DNA from: Sorangium cellulosum
GTDB taxonomy: Bacteria > Myxococcota_A > Polyangia > Polyangiales > Polyangiaceae
Direction: 5' to 3'
Assembly: GCA_020720045.1 (NCBI GenBank)
Contig: DYPH01000002.1
Coordinates: 1-35,090 of the forward strand
Length of the DNA: 35,090 nt
The position numbers and the translations under genes are program-made. Numbering within the stretch: position 1 is the first letter of the stretch; every line of letters starts with the position of its first letter. Below are positions 16,684-26,366 of the stretch, in pieces. The notes below the pieces were generated by a model, which was not told the origin of the DNA, ran no database searches, and was given only the letters and a program-made list of their open reading frames with translations.

Positions 16684-19304
16684 TCAGTTTTTCGGCGCTT
16701 TTTCGGGCAGCGGAAGCACCGTCGGCTCAACGCAGCGGGTCCCGCTTGTAAAGCGAAGGTGACCGTCCGCCGGGGCAAGTGAGACGGAGGCGTGAATCGT
16801 CGATTGAGGTACGCAGGCGGGAGGGGCCGCTTTCGGATCCTCTTCCGCGGGCGCATTCACCGTTGGCGGAGCGGCGATCGCCTCGCCGGCGAGCGTCAAT
16901 GCCGGTGTTTTTTCGCTCTTGCCGGAAAGGGCCCCCCGGAGCGGAATCGCCGTCTCGCCATCGGCAACAGGCAATGAGAAATTGAGCGCCCCATCGGCGG
17001 TCGTGTCGGTGTTGCTCCCTACGCCAAACGTAATTGCGCCATTGTAGGCGCGCCCGTCGGCCGGAAGTACCCCGGTCAGCGAGAAGCGCCCTTGGCCGCG
17101 CGGCCCGGTCGGGAAAAAGGTCACGAAGGCGGTTCCGCCCAAGGTCGCCGAATCCGAAATGCCGCCAAAGAACTCACGAGGGACGGCCAACTCGGTTCGG
17201 GGAGTCGGCGGCAAGTCGAGCGCAAGTGTTGGCGGTTTTTTCGCAGCAAACGCGAGGACCATATGGGGCGGCGGCGTCTTCTGCCCCGCGACGACCGGCT
17301 TCGCCGGCGGGATGGCCAACGATAGGTCGAGGGCGGCACCCTCGTTTGACTCGTGGAGGGTCCCGCGAAGGGGGCCGTAGGAAGGGCCCGGACCGACTCC
17401 GTGGAAACGAATGTCGGTCAAGTCAAATAGAATTTTTCGTCCCGTGATCGCGCCATCAAACGTCGCTGTGAGATCACTTCCTGGTCCAAAGAGGTCGCGG
17501 AAGTCGAACTTTCCGTTTCGGACGCGCACGTCGATCGCAGGGCCATCATCGCCGAGCCATGCACCGGCGAACCGTGTCCGCCAGCTTTCGAGGCGACCGA
17601 CGCGGTCGGCAGGGTCGCCCGCGAGTTCCAGTACCGGGGCATCGATGGCAACGCTTGTGATGACCCTTCCTTCCCGGCGCACAATTACGGTTGTTGCTTT
17701 GAGCGAGAAGCGATCTGTCGTACCGGCGTTTCCGGCGCCGCGCACAAGAATTGTCGCGTTTTTCCAGACAATACGGTCACTCTCGATCTGTCGGTCCCCT
17801 TCGACGAGGACCCCCCGATTCGTCAATTCCTCATTGATGGCCGCACCGACCTGGGCTCGAAAAATCGCCCGGGCCGCTGTCGGGACGACGATAAGCAGGA
17901 CCGCGCCGATCGCGAGTTTCTTCAGAAGCGGGCGGTCGCCAGCGACTTGAAGTGCAGCCCTCTTCAGCTCGTCAAGCGGGGAAGCCGCGGGCGCTTCGCT
18001 TTCGACGGTCGGAAGCGGAATCGAGAGAAGTCCCGGCGGCGGTGCCGGTGGCGAGGCCGGGTCGGCAGACGGCGGAGCAACGGGAGGAGGCACCGGCGCA
18101 GGTGGCGAAATTTGTTGGGGTTGTGCAGCCACGACCGGGCTAGCGACTGCTGGCGGCGGCTGAAATTCGGGCTGGGTTCCGGTGTCGGAGGTTTGCCCTT
18201 GCGGCACCGCCAGCGTATTCCCGGGGGGAGCATGCATCGATGCTCGAAAAGGTTCGGCGACGGTTGCCGCCGAGCCTTCGAAGGGGTCGCTAGGGTCCAG
18301 AATGGCTTGCTCAATTTGGAGGAGCATCGCCGCTCGCGCTGCAAGCTTTTCGCCGACCAGCCGGTCGACCCAAGCGGCCACCGCGGACGCGGGCGCGGGA
18401 ACGATCGCCCGTTCGAGGGCAAGCGCCATTTCCCGCGCGGAGGGGAACCGATTCGCCGGATTCTTCTCGAGCGCGCGTCGAACAATCGCATCGATGGATG
18501 CCGGCACCGCCCGATTGACGTCGCGCGGACCGGGGAGAGGGTTCCCAATGATGCGCTCGTAAATGCCCACCGTTGGAATGCCTTCGTGCAGGCGCTTGCA
18601 GGTCAGTAACTCCCAAAGGACAACTCCTGCTGCCCACTGATCGACGGCTGGCGAGATCGGTTCTGTCGACAGCTGTTCGGGCGCCATATAGGCAATTTTG
18701 CCTTTGAGCTGCCCGGCTTCCGTCGTCTGCGCCCGATTGATTGCTTTCGCAATTCCGAAATCAATGACGCGCGGAACACCCCGACCAAGATATTATGCGG
18801 GGAAATGTCCCGGTGGACGAGGCCGAGCGGCTCCCCGTTTCGGTCTTTCGCTTCGTGGGCGGCATGAAGGCCGTGAAGGGCGCCAGCGACAATCGTCGCC
18901 GCGATGGCAGGGTGCGGTGCCTCTCTGCGGGAAAAAGCAGCGCTCAATAGGCCGTTTAGCGACTCGCCGTGGACATATTCAAGTGCGACAAGAAGTTGGC
19001 CTTCGACGGCAAGGATGTCGAGCGGTTGAACAACGTTCGTATGTCGGATGCGCGACGCCAAACGCGCTTCGTCGAGAAACATCGCGCGAAATTCGGGATC
19101 GTTCGCGAAGTTTTCGTGGAGCCGCTTCACAGCGACTGTCTTCGAAAAACCTACGCTCCCGTCCATCCGTGCAAAGTGCACGGATGCCATCCCGCCGGAC
19201 GCGATTTTGTCAAAAAGTACGTACCGCCCGACGCGCAGAAGCGGGGCGATGGTAGACGGCGGCGATGAGTCCGCCGGGGCTCCCGTGGGCCGGTCCTTCG
19301 ACAT
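16684..19304 (-). pseudogene. Transmembrane Ser/Thr protein kinase with large outer domain, one frameshift
   Basis: The N-terminal part from ATG 19304 has a Hanks-type kinase start: ASGGMASV loop, VAVKRL (K60), HRDISPHN (D166, N171). After the C4 run 18779-18782 the frame changes, and the rest of the kinase (VIDFGIAKA, then YMAPEQL) continues in the next frame. One extra base there would rejoin them as an 873-aa protein. A Pro-rich linker and a membrane segment (KKLAIGAVLLIVVPTAARAI) follow the kinase. The 370-residue outer part is beta-rich and resembles AsmA-type proteins (VAIDAPVLELAG, VRVRNGKFDFRD, LTGVLPADGRAYNGAI). The gene is divergent from a beta-propeller lipoprotein. Without repair, kinase activity would be lost. 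The AsmA likeness is inference. Confidence 0.8.
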
Positions 19305-19475
19305 CGCGCGGAATGTACTGGGGTTGACCGGAGACGGGGAACAAATGGGTGGACGTGGCGCCAAAAGTTTGGGGACTCTTTCGGACCTCCCGCGCGATGG
19401 CATCCCGCCCACGTGAGGTGGCCTTTCGGCACATCCCGTCGGTCACACTTTCCCCGATCTCGACGAAAGACCGGC

Positions 19476-20930
19476 ATGCATCCTCGAACCCCTCTCGTCG
19501 CGGCGCTCCTTTTTGGCTCCACCCTCGCGCATGCGTGCGTCGCAAGAGCGCCCGCACCAAGTGTCACCTCCGCTCCCGCGGCCGTGACGTCGGTTGCGGT
19601 TGCGCCGGCGGCTGCCCCGCTCGAACAGCCTCTTTCTGGCGACAAGGTGGGTGAGATCGCCTGGACGACGGCCGGACTCTACACCGTCTCAGAGAGCGCT
19701 GTTCAGCGCATCGATCCGTCCAATGGCCATGTGCTCGCGATGACGCGCCTGCTCGAAGACGAGCAGACGAGCGCGATCGACATCACTGAAGGAACCGTCG
19801 TCGTTCGCGGAAAGAAACAAGTTCGTTTTCTTCACCCGACGACGTTTGTCCCGTTGGCGGTCATGCCAGAAAGTGATGGCGTAACGCGAATCTCCGTCGC
19901 CACGACGCAGGGCGGAACTCCCGTGGAGGCGCTCGCGATCTTTCCTCCCGAAGGGGGAAACGTCGTTCGCATTTTTCACCGCGGAAAATCCTTCACCCTC
20001 ACGCTTGGATCCGGCGAAGAATTTGCGGGCGTTCAGCTCTCGGAGCCGTGCACCGATTGCGGGACTCTCGCCATTGTATCCCTCGCGGGTGGGGCAGGGC
20101 TGATCGTAGATATTACCTCCGGTCGCCGAATCGCGAAACTCCCCTTCAACCTCGGACCTGCGTACATGGCGCCGGCGGCGCGCGTCGTTGGCGAGCATCT
20201 CCACGCCGTCCTGACCCCCGATAGCCTTTCAGACCGCCGAAAGCACGGAACTTACCAGCGCTACAATGTACGAACCGGCGCCCTCGAGATGACGATTCCG
20301 ATCCCGTGCAGTACCGCCGTGGATCCGACGCCAAGTCCCGATGGGCGGCAAGTACTCTTCAGCTGCGACTATGGCGATGCGGTTTTGATCGATGTTGTTC
20401 AGCGCAAAGTACGCGCGCGTTTCAAGCATTTCATTGCTGGTTGCGACAACGGACCGTCGCTCAGCAGCTATTGGGAGCCGTCCGGAAAAAGAGTTCATAA
20501 GGAGGGCTGCGGGGGCGAAGCCATCGTCGAGATTCCTTCGGGAAAGATCGTGTGCACCGATGACCCGCACTTGGCAGGCGTCCCCTACGACATGGGCTTT
20601 GGAACGCCAACTCCCCCGAAACAACTGACGGTGCCCGTGTGCGGCGGCGTGAACTCCTGGGCGGTTGTCGCCGCGCCATTCCGCCGCGGGGGCTCCCACA
20701 TCGTGGCTGGCGAAGCGGACGACGACTCGACCCAAAAGTTCTCATTAATTACACTATCCGGCGCGACGATTCCGCTCCGGACGGAGGAGAAGGTGTTTGC
20801 CTACGACCCGACGGGAACCCAGGTCGCGGTTCTTGAGGAGACCGGGACGCGGGAGGCGAGCGCGCGGCCCCGCCCCTTCGAAGGGACGTTGCACCTGCGC
20901 GACGCAGCAACCGGAGCACGCCTGTGGTAG
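19476..20930 (+). CDS. Beta-propeller-like lipoprotein
   Basis: 484-aa predicted lipoprotein. The signal MHPRTPLVAALLFGSTLAHAC ends in a lipobox-like LAHAC at residue 17 to 21, followed by an Ala/Pro/Val linker. The mature chain has repeated beta-blade patterns with WD40/PQQ-like turns: AVQRIDPSNGHVLAMT, VRFLHPTTFVPLAVM, RYNVRTGALEMTIPI, VDPTPSPDGRQVLFSC and LHLRDAATGARLW. It ends directly at ATGARLW, in the middle of what looks like a blade, so the C-terminus could be naturally closed by an N-terminal strand or could be shortened. It is divergent from the transmembrane kinase gene. No enzyme motif is seen. Confidence 0.75.
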   Translation: MHPRTPLVAALLFGSTLAHACVARAPAPSVTSAPAAVTSVAVAPAAAPLEQPLSGDKVGEIAWTTAGLYTVSESAVQRIDPSNGHVLAMTRLLEDEQTSAIDITEGTVVVRGKKQVRFLHPTTFVPLAVMPESDGVTRISVATTQGGTPVEALAIFPPEGGNVVRIFHRGKSFTLTLGSGEEFAGVQLSEPCTDCGTLAIVSLAGGAGLIVDITSGRRIAKLPFNLGPAYMAPAARVVGEHLHAVLTPDSLSDRRKHGTYQRYNVRTGALEMTIPIPCSTAVDPTPSPDGRQVLFSCDYGDAVLIDVVQRKVRARFKHFIAGCDNGPSLSSYWEPSGKRVHKEGCGGEAIVEIPSGKIVCTDDPHLAGVPYDMGFGTPTPPKQLTVPVCGGVNSWAVVAAPFRRGGSHIVAGEADDDSTQKFSLITLSGATIPLRTEEKVFAYDPTGTQVAVLEETGTREASARPRPFEGTLHLRDAATGARLW

Positions 20931-20991
20931 TAAAGAGACGTAATTGTTTCTTTTGCATCCGTGGGGCGAATCGTTCTATTTTCCGTGTTGC

Positions 20992-22062
20992 ATGATCGAT
21001 ATCGATAAAGCCGGGTTTCACGTCGGGCGCGCGGTGCTTTCCTTGCCGAAGCGATGGAAACGCCGCATTGCGGGGCCGGAAGTTCGCAAAGATGGCGCTG
21101 CTCTCGACCTCGATATGCAGCTTGTTCTCACGCTCCGCGATCGCGTGAAGCGGAAAGCGGAAAGCCACCGGCAGTCGCCAGCGGTGTTGCGGGCGCGCAT
21201 GCGCCACGAGATTGTCGCGTCGTCGGGGCCTGCAGTCCCAGTTGGCGTCGTACGTGATGTGCAAATTCGCTTGGAAGATCCGGAGCGTTCACTGAACGCG
21301 CGCCACTACATTCCCGCGAAGACGACGCCCTCCACCGACGCGCGCCCGCTGCTCGTGTACTATCACGGGGGTGGCATGGTGTTCGGGGACGTGGATACCC
21401 ACGATCGCGCCTGCCGCATCTTTTGTGCGACGGCGAACGTCGATGTTCTTTCCGTCGAGTATCGGCTCGCTCCCGATGCGAAGTTCCCCGCCGCCGCGAC
21501 CGACGCCTACGCCGCGTTTCAATGGGCGGTCGCCGAAGCGGAGCGGCTCGGAGCGGATCCGGCACGGATCTCCGTCGCCGGCGACAGTGCTGGCGGAAAT
21601 CTCGCCGCGGTGGTGGCGCAGCTCGCTGCCGGCGATCGGCATCCTCCCGCCTCGCAAATCCTCATTTATCCGGCCGTCGATCGTGCCAATCACGACTACC
21701 GCTCGCTGGATCTTTTTGCCGAGAACTTCCTGCTCACGCGCGCAGAAATTGGTTGGTATCACGAGCAATATACCGCCGGAACGGGGGTTGACGACCGTGA
21801 CCCGCGCGTCTCTCCCATCTACGCGCCGTCGCTTCGGAATCTCCCCGCGGCGCTCGTCATCACCGCAGGCTTCGATCCGCTTCGCGACGAGGGGGAGGCC
21901 TACACAGGTCGCCTCCGCGAGGACGGAAATCGTGTGATCTTACATCGCTTTGAGGGCCTTATTCACGGCTTCTTGAACCTCGTCGGCATCAGTACGTCGG
22001 CCCGCCTCGCCGTTGAAGAGCTTGCCCGTCGGATGGCGCCGTTCCTCCACGGCAAATCGTGA
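20992..22062 (+). CDS. Alpha/beta hydrolase, hormone-sensitive lipase (HSL) type esterase
   Basis: 356-aa predicted carboxylesterase acting on short acyl esters. Family motifs are complete: HGGG at residues 125-128 (oxyanion hole), SVEYRLAPDAKFPAA, nucleophile elbow GDSAGG with S199, then the acid in FDPLRDEGEAY and the His in LIHGFLNLV. The ATG at 20992 is preferred over an upstream start at 20944, because MIDIDKAGFHVG begins the coding character. The N-terminal 85 residues are a cap-type extension with basic helices (KRWKRRIAG). No signal peptide is obvious, so it is probably cytoplasmic. Its 3' end nearly touches the following kinase gene (13 bp). Confidence 0.93.
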   Translation: MIDIDKAGFHVGRAVLSLPKRWKRRIAGPEVRKDGAALDLDMQLVLTLRDRVKRKAESHRQSPAVLRARMRHEIVASSGPAVPVGVVRDVQIRLEDPERSLNARHYIPAKTTPSTDARPLLVYYHGGGMVFGDVDTHDRACRIFCATANVDVLSVEYRLAPDAKFPAAATDAYAAFQWAVAEAERLGADPARISVAGDSAGGNLAAVVAQLAAGDRHPPASQILIYPAVDRANHDYRSLDLFAENFLLTRAEIGWYHEQYTAGTGVDDRDPRVSPIYAPSLRNLPAALVITAGFDPLRDEGEAYTGRLREDGNRVILHRFEGLIHGFLNLVGISTSARLAVEELARRMAPFLHGKS

Positions 22063-22075
22063 TAGTTCCTCAAGG

Positions 22076-25000
22076 GTGGCCCGCTTCGAACTGCGCGAAC
22101 GGATTGGCGAAGGCGGGATGGGCGAAGTTCACCGCGCCTTCGATAGGACGACCGGTGCCTTTGTCGCCGTAAAGACGATGACTGCTCGGAGCAAGGTCGA
22201 CGCCGCCGAGCTCCAGCGACAGCAGCGATTTCTTCAGGAAGCCGAACTGCTTGCGCAGGTGAACCATCCGAACGTCGTTCGTCATGTCGCCCATGGCGTC
22301 GACGATTCTGGACGCCCGTTCTTGGCGATGGAGTGGCTCTCCGGCGTTGACCTCGATCGTGCCTTGGAAAATGGGCCGCTGCCGATCGCCGACGTCATCG
22401 CTCTCCTCCACGGGACGGCGGCCGGACTTGCCGAGCTTCACCGGCGGGGAATTGTCCATCGCGACGTCAAGCCGGCGAACGTCTTTCTCGAAGATGGGGA
22501 CGCAGCACGCGTAAAATTGCTCGATCTCGGCGTGGCCCACCTCCAGGGCGGGGCGCGCCACACGCGCACAGGGGCGCTTGTTGGGACGCCGGGCTATATG
22601 GCGCCGGAACAGGCGCGCGGGCAGGCTCAGCTTACGCCGGCGGCCGATCTCTTTTCCCTCGGCGCCCTTGTCTACGAATGCCTCGCCGGGCGCCCTGCGT
22701 TTCAAAGCGAGAACATTCCTGCGCTGTTGGCGAAAATTCTCTTCGACACGCCGCCGCTGGTCTCCTCCCTTCGAGGCGATGTCCCGCCGGCCCTCGCCGA
22801 CCTGGTAGAGCGATTGCTCGCCAAGGACTCTACCAAGCGGCCGAAAGACGCATGTGAACTCCTTGAAGTCCTTCCGCATTTGCCTGCGGCGGTGACGTCG
22901 GATGCCCCACGGCTCTCGTCGACGCAGCCGATCGGAGACGCCGAGCGCCGTCTGACGATTTGTGTGTTTTCACGAGCGCTTGGGCCGGTGTCGCCTACCT
23001 TCGACGCGCCGCGAACCGGCGAACTTCCCCCGCTCGATGAGGAGATTTCCGTCCTTGCGCGTCGCTATGGCGCCCAGCTTTCGGCGCTGGCAGATGGGTC
23101 GGCGGTTTTCGTCTTTTCCGACGCCGGAAAAGTACCCACCGAACAGGTGCGCTACGCGGTTGGCTTTGCGCGTGACCTCCATCGGGCGCGCGGTGACCGG
23201 GCGGTTGCCGTTGCGACCGCGTTTCTGGCGGTTCCCCTCGGTGCCGTCGCGAGCGCGGTCGCGCCAGAGGCTATCGAAAAAGCTGCAAGATTGCTCACTT
23301 TTTTGCCAGACGGTGCCGATGGTGCACCGCTAGTTCTCGACGATCTCACCACAAATCTCCTCGACGAAGGGGCGCGACGCGACGCCGAAGTCCCGCCGGC
23401 CGAGCTCCCCTTTGTCGGACGCCAGCGCGAACTTGCCGTGCTTCGGGGGACCTTCGAAGAAGTCGCCGACGAACAGGTCGCCCGCACGGTTGTGGTTCAC
23501 GGCGTTGCCGGAATTGGGAAGTCAAGACTCGTCCACGAGTTCCTCAACGGCCTTGAGAAAAGCGGCGAATTTGCGCGAATCTTCCAGGTCGAGGCCGATC
23601 CGTTCGCCCCCAACGTTCCGCTTTCGCTTGCCGCACGGCTCGTCGCCGTTTTTTCGGGAATCGTCGCGACCGACGGCGCCGACGTTCGCCAGCGAAAGCT
23701 CCTCGATCTGACGGGTGAAGTCGCCGGTGACGCAGCGCCTGTCGCTGCCGCGTTCGGCGCCGTTTGTGGCGTTCCGTTTCCGGAAGCTGGCGGCTGGGCC
23801 AACGATGCGATTCGCGAAAAATGTCGCGACGCCTTGGTCATTTTTCTCAATTCTTCTCACGGGGAAGCGTTCGTGCGCGGAGGAGCAGCGACCCGCCGCG
23901 GCGCGGAAATACCGCCAACGGTGATCGTCTTGGAGGGGGTGGCCGACGACGCGAGTCGCGGACTGTTTTCCTACGTCACAAAGACCCTGCCCGACCTTCC
24001 GATATTGCTGGTTTACGTCGAGCGCGACGAAGGCGATGGGCCACGATCCCCGCGCAAGGACGACGGGACCGTGCTGCCGATTCCGCTCGGGCCCCTGCCG
24101 CCGAAGGCGCTTGAGCGCCTCGCTGCCGAACTCGGTGGAGAGGCGCTCACGGCGAAGGATCGCGCGGATGCCGTCCAAGAATCCGAAGGAAATCCATTGC
24201 TTTTGCAAGAACTTCTTCGCGAGCAGGTCGCCGTCGGCCGGCGCGAGGCGCGCACGAGTTCTGAGCATCCTGGGACGCTGGGCCCAAGGCCAGCACGCCT
24301 CTCCGAGCTTCCCGGCGAACGGAGCTTGGGCGCCAACGGGCGACTCCTCGCCTTCGTAACCGCGCGATTTCAGCGCTTTGATCCGCCGGCTCGAAGGCTG
24401 TTGCGCGCGGCGAGCGTGTTCGGTGGCGTCGCTCCGGCGGCTGGAGTGCGCGTCCTCACGGGGGATGACGTCGACGGCTTTGCGGAGCGCGTCGCGCGGC
24501 TTGTCGCCGCCGGCGTTCTTCGTGTCGTCGACGATACCTTGCGAATCGTCCAGGCGACGCTTCGTGACGCTGCCTATGCGAGCTTCCCTCGTGCCGATCG
24601 GCAGCTCGCCCATGCCCTTGCCGCCGGGTTCTTGGCTCGCGTCTTTGAAGCACGCACGCCGGGCGCCTCCGAGCGTCGGGCCGATTTTCGCGGCGGCGAG
24701 GCGACCATCGCGTCCCATTGGGAGCGCGGGGGGAGGCCAGACCGCGCGGCACTTTGGTGGGTCCGCGCAGCGCGGTCTGCGCTTTTTGCCGCCGATCCGG
24801 ATGCCGCGGAACGATTTGTGGCTGCCGCCCTCCAGCAAATCCCCGTCGTCGTTGACGAAAGCGTCGATCGTTCGCCCGCGGGGCACGAAGACAGCGTCGG
24901 CGAACCGCTTCCCGGTGCACGCGTTCTCCGATCCGGCGCCTCGCCGGGCGGAGACGAACGCGTCACGAGTGCTCAAAAGAACGTCGCTCGCGCGGAAGCT

Positions 25001-26254
25001 CTTGTTCTTGCAGCGCAAATTTCTGCTTACCGCGGCGAAGAGCGTGAGCGGCTCGATCGGGCGATGGACGCCCTTTTGGCCGCCCCGCGTCGAAGTGACG
25101 CCTGGTTCGCCGCCGCCGCCGAGCTGTCGGAAGCGTCGTATTCGTGTGCCGATCCGGTCAGCCTCCATCCGGTCGCTGTCGCCGTCGGCCGCGGCGATTT
25201 CGACGCCGCCGAGTCGCCAACCAGCCTCGACGCCCTCTTGCAAGTGTCCGATGTTTTGTTCCGTTTCGGGCGGACTGCGCATGCAACCGCTCTCCTAATG
25301 CACGCCGAGGTTCGCGCCCCCGACGACGCACACGGACGCCTCCGTTTTGCAATGCGGGCCGTCGGCGCGCGATCGGAACGGGCGCGAACCGAGCGGAACG
25401 TCGTGGCGATGCTCGCCGCCTTCGATGAGGGGATCGCCGCAGCAACGGTCGCCGCCGACCGCCGTGCAGGGATGCAGTTTCGAATCCGTCGTGCAGAGAC
25501 GCTCGCGTCGTGTGGGCGCCTCGCCGAGGCGGAAAGCGCGCTTGCCGAAAGTCGCGAAGAGGCGAAGGCACTCAACGACCGCGGCCACGCGCTTTGGGCG
25601 TCACTGATTCATGGAGTCGTTCTTCATCAGCTCGCTGAAACTACTGACAAAAAGGACCACGCGCTTTCCCTCATCGACCATGCAGCGGCCGCGTTCGCGA
25701 GCTCGGGGAACCGGGGCGGCGCGGCGCTGGCGTGGAGCCTGCGGGCGCGCGCGAGTTGGTTCGCCGGGGACGCCGTCGATACGCTTCGATGTGCCCGAAA
25801 AGGGCGCAGATTTACCGATGAAGGTGGCGCAACACGCCGCACTGTCGACGCCCTCGTCCTTCTCGCGGTTGTCGCCTCGGGGGGCGCGCGCGAAGCATCC
25901 CGCCTCGCACGACGGCTCGGATTCTTGAGTGCCGAGGCCGCCGAACCGCCGCCGCCCACCGAAGACCCGGGCGGCGCGATTTCTACCGGCGCGACGCGCC
26001 GACCGTCTAACGGGCCGATATCCGAGCGTAATGAGTCGCTCTCCCGGCTGGCCGAGGCGGAGGTACTTGCGGCGAGTGGCCGCGGCGTTGCGGCAACGGA
26101 CGTTGTCCGCAGCGAGCTCGCACAAATCGACGGCGCGGCCGCCCGCATTCCCGACGCGAAACACCGTCACGCGTACCTGACCGCCGTGTATGAGCATGTT
26201 GCGCTCCAAGAACTCGCGACTCGCCTCGCGCGAAAAGATGAGTCAAACGCTTAA
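22076..26254 (+). CDS. Ser/Thr protein kinase fused to cyclase-like, AAA-type ATPase and TPR-like regions (PknK-like)
   Basis: 1392 aa. The kinase domain (1-265) is intact in key residues: IGEGGMGEV (10-18), K33, HRDVKPAN (128-135) and GTPGYMAPEQ. The activation-loop motif is DLG rather than DFG. Next comes about 150 residues beginning ERRLTICVFSRALG, a degenerate class III nucleotide-cyclase-like domain without visible metal-binding Asp residues. Then FVGRQRELAVLRG and a Walker A loop GVAGIGKSR (about 475-483) start an AAA/STAND ATPase. The remaining half is Ala-rich helical repeat, probably TPR. The start GTG at 22076 is where kinase homology begins; a TTG at 22013 overlaps the esterase gene. 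Members of this type act as large cytoplasmic signalling hubs; targets unknown. Confidence 0.9.
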   Translation: MARFELRERIGEGGMGEVHRAFDRTTGAFVAVKTMTARSKVDAAELQRQQRFLQEAELLAQVNHPNVVRHVAHGVDDSGRPFLAMEWLSGVDLDRALENGPLPIADVIALLHGTAAGLAELHRRGIVHRDVKPANVFLEDGDAARVKLLDLGVAHLQGGARHTRTGALVGTPGYMAPEQARGQAQLTPAADLFSLGALVYECLAGRPAFQSENIPALLAKILFDTPPLVSSLRGDVPPALADLVERLLAKDSTKRPKDACELLEVLPHLPAAVTSDAPRLSSTQPIGDAERRLTICVFSRALGPVSPTFDAPRTGELPPLDEEISVLARRYGAQLSALADGSAVFVFSDAGKVPTEQVRYAVGFARDLHRARGDRAVAVATAFLAVPLGAVASAVAPEAIEKAARLLTFLPDGADGAPLVLDDLTTNLLDEGARRDAEVPPAELPFVGRQRELAVLRGTFEEVADEQVARTVVVHGVAGIGKSRLVHEFLNGLEKSGEFARIFQVEADPFAPNVPLSLAARLVAVFSGIVATDGADVRQRKLLDLTGEVAGDAAPVAAAFGAVCGVPFPEAGGWANDAIREKCRDALVIFLNSSHGEAFVRGGAATRRGAEIPPTVIVLEGVADDASRGLFSYVTKTLPDLPILLVYVERDEGDGPRSPRKDDGTVLPIPLGPLPPKALERLAAELGGEALTAKDRADAVQESEGNPLLLQELLREQVAVGRREARTSSEHPGTLGPRPARLSELPGERSLGANGRLLAFVTARFQRFDPPARRLLRAASVFGGVAPAAGVRVLTGDDVDGFAERVARLVAAGVLRVVDDTLRIVQATLRDAAYASFPRADRQLAHALAAGFLARVFEARTPGASERRADFRGGEATIASHWERGGRPDRAALWWVRAARSALFAADPDAAERFVAAALQQIPVVVDESVDRSPAGHEDSVGEPLPGARVLRSGASPGGDERVTSAQKNVARAEALVLAAQISAYRGEERERLDRAMDALLAAPRRSDAWFAAAAELSEASYSCADPVSLHPVAVAVGRGDFDAAESPTSLDALLQVSDVLFRFGRTAHATALLMHAEVRAPDDAHGRLRFAMRAVGARSERARTERNVVAMLAAFDEGIAAATVAADRRAGMQFRIRRAETLASCGRLAEAESALAESREEAKALNDRGHALWASLIHGVVLHQLAETTDKKDHALSLIDHAAAAFASSGNRGGAALAWSLRARASWFAGDAVDTLRCARKGRRFTDEGGATRRTVDALVLLAVVASGGAREASRLARRLGFLSAEAAEPPPPTEDPGGAISTGATRRPSNGPISERNESLSRLAEAEVLAASGRGVAATDVVRSELAQIDGAAARIPDAKHRHAYLTAVYEHVALQELATRLARKDESNA

Positions 26255-26366
26255 CTTGGGTCCGAGCGTTTGTGCCGTCCATTTCGACGTTTGCGATTTC
26301 GAGTCGTCGTGATTCACTCGTGGGCCCATGCAACGGTCCGCGGTCACCCAGGGAATAAGAGGGACG

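Noticed and set aside
23522-25282. 586-codon minus-strand open frame opposite the large kinase gene
   Set aside because: Shadow of the kinase/ATPase gene; no recognisable domain and Arg/Gly-rich composition.
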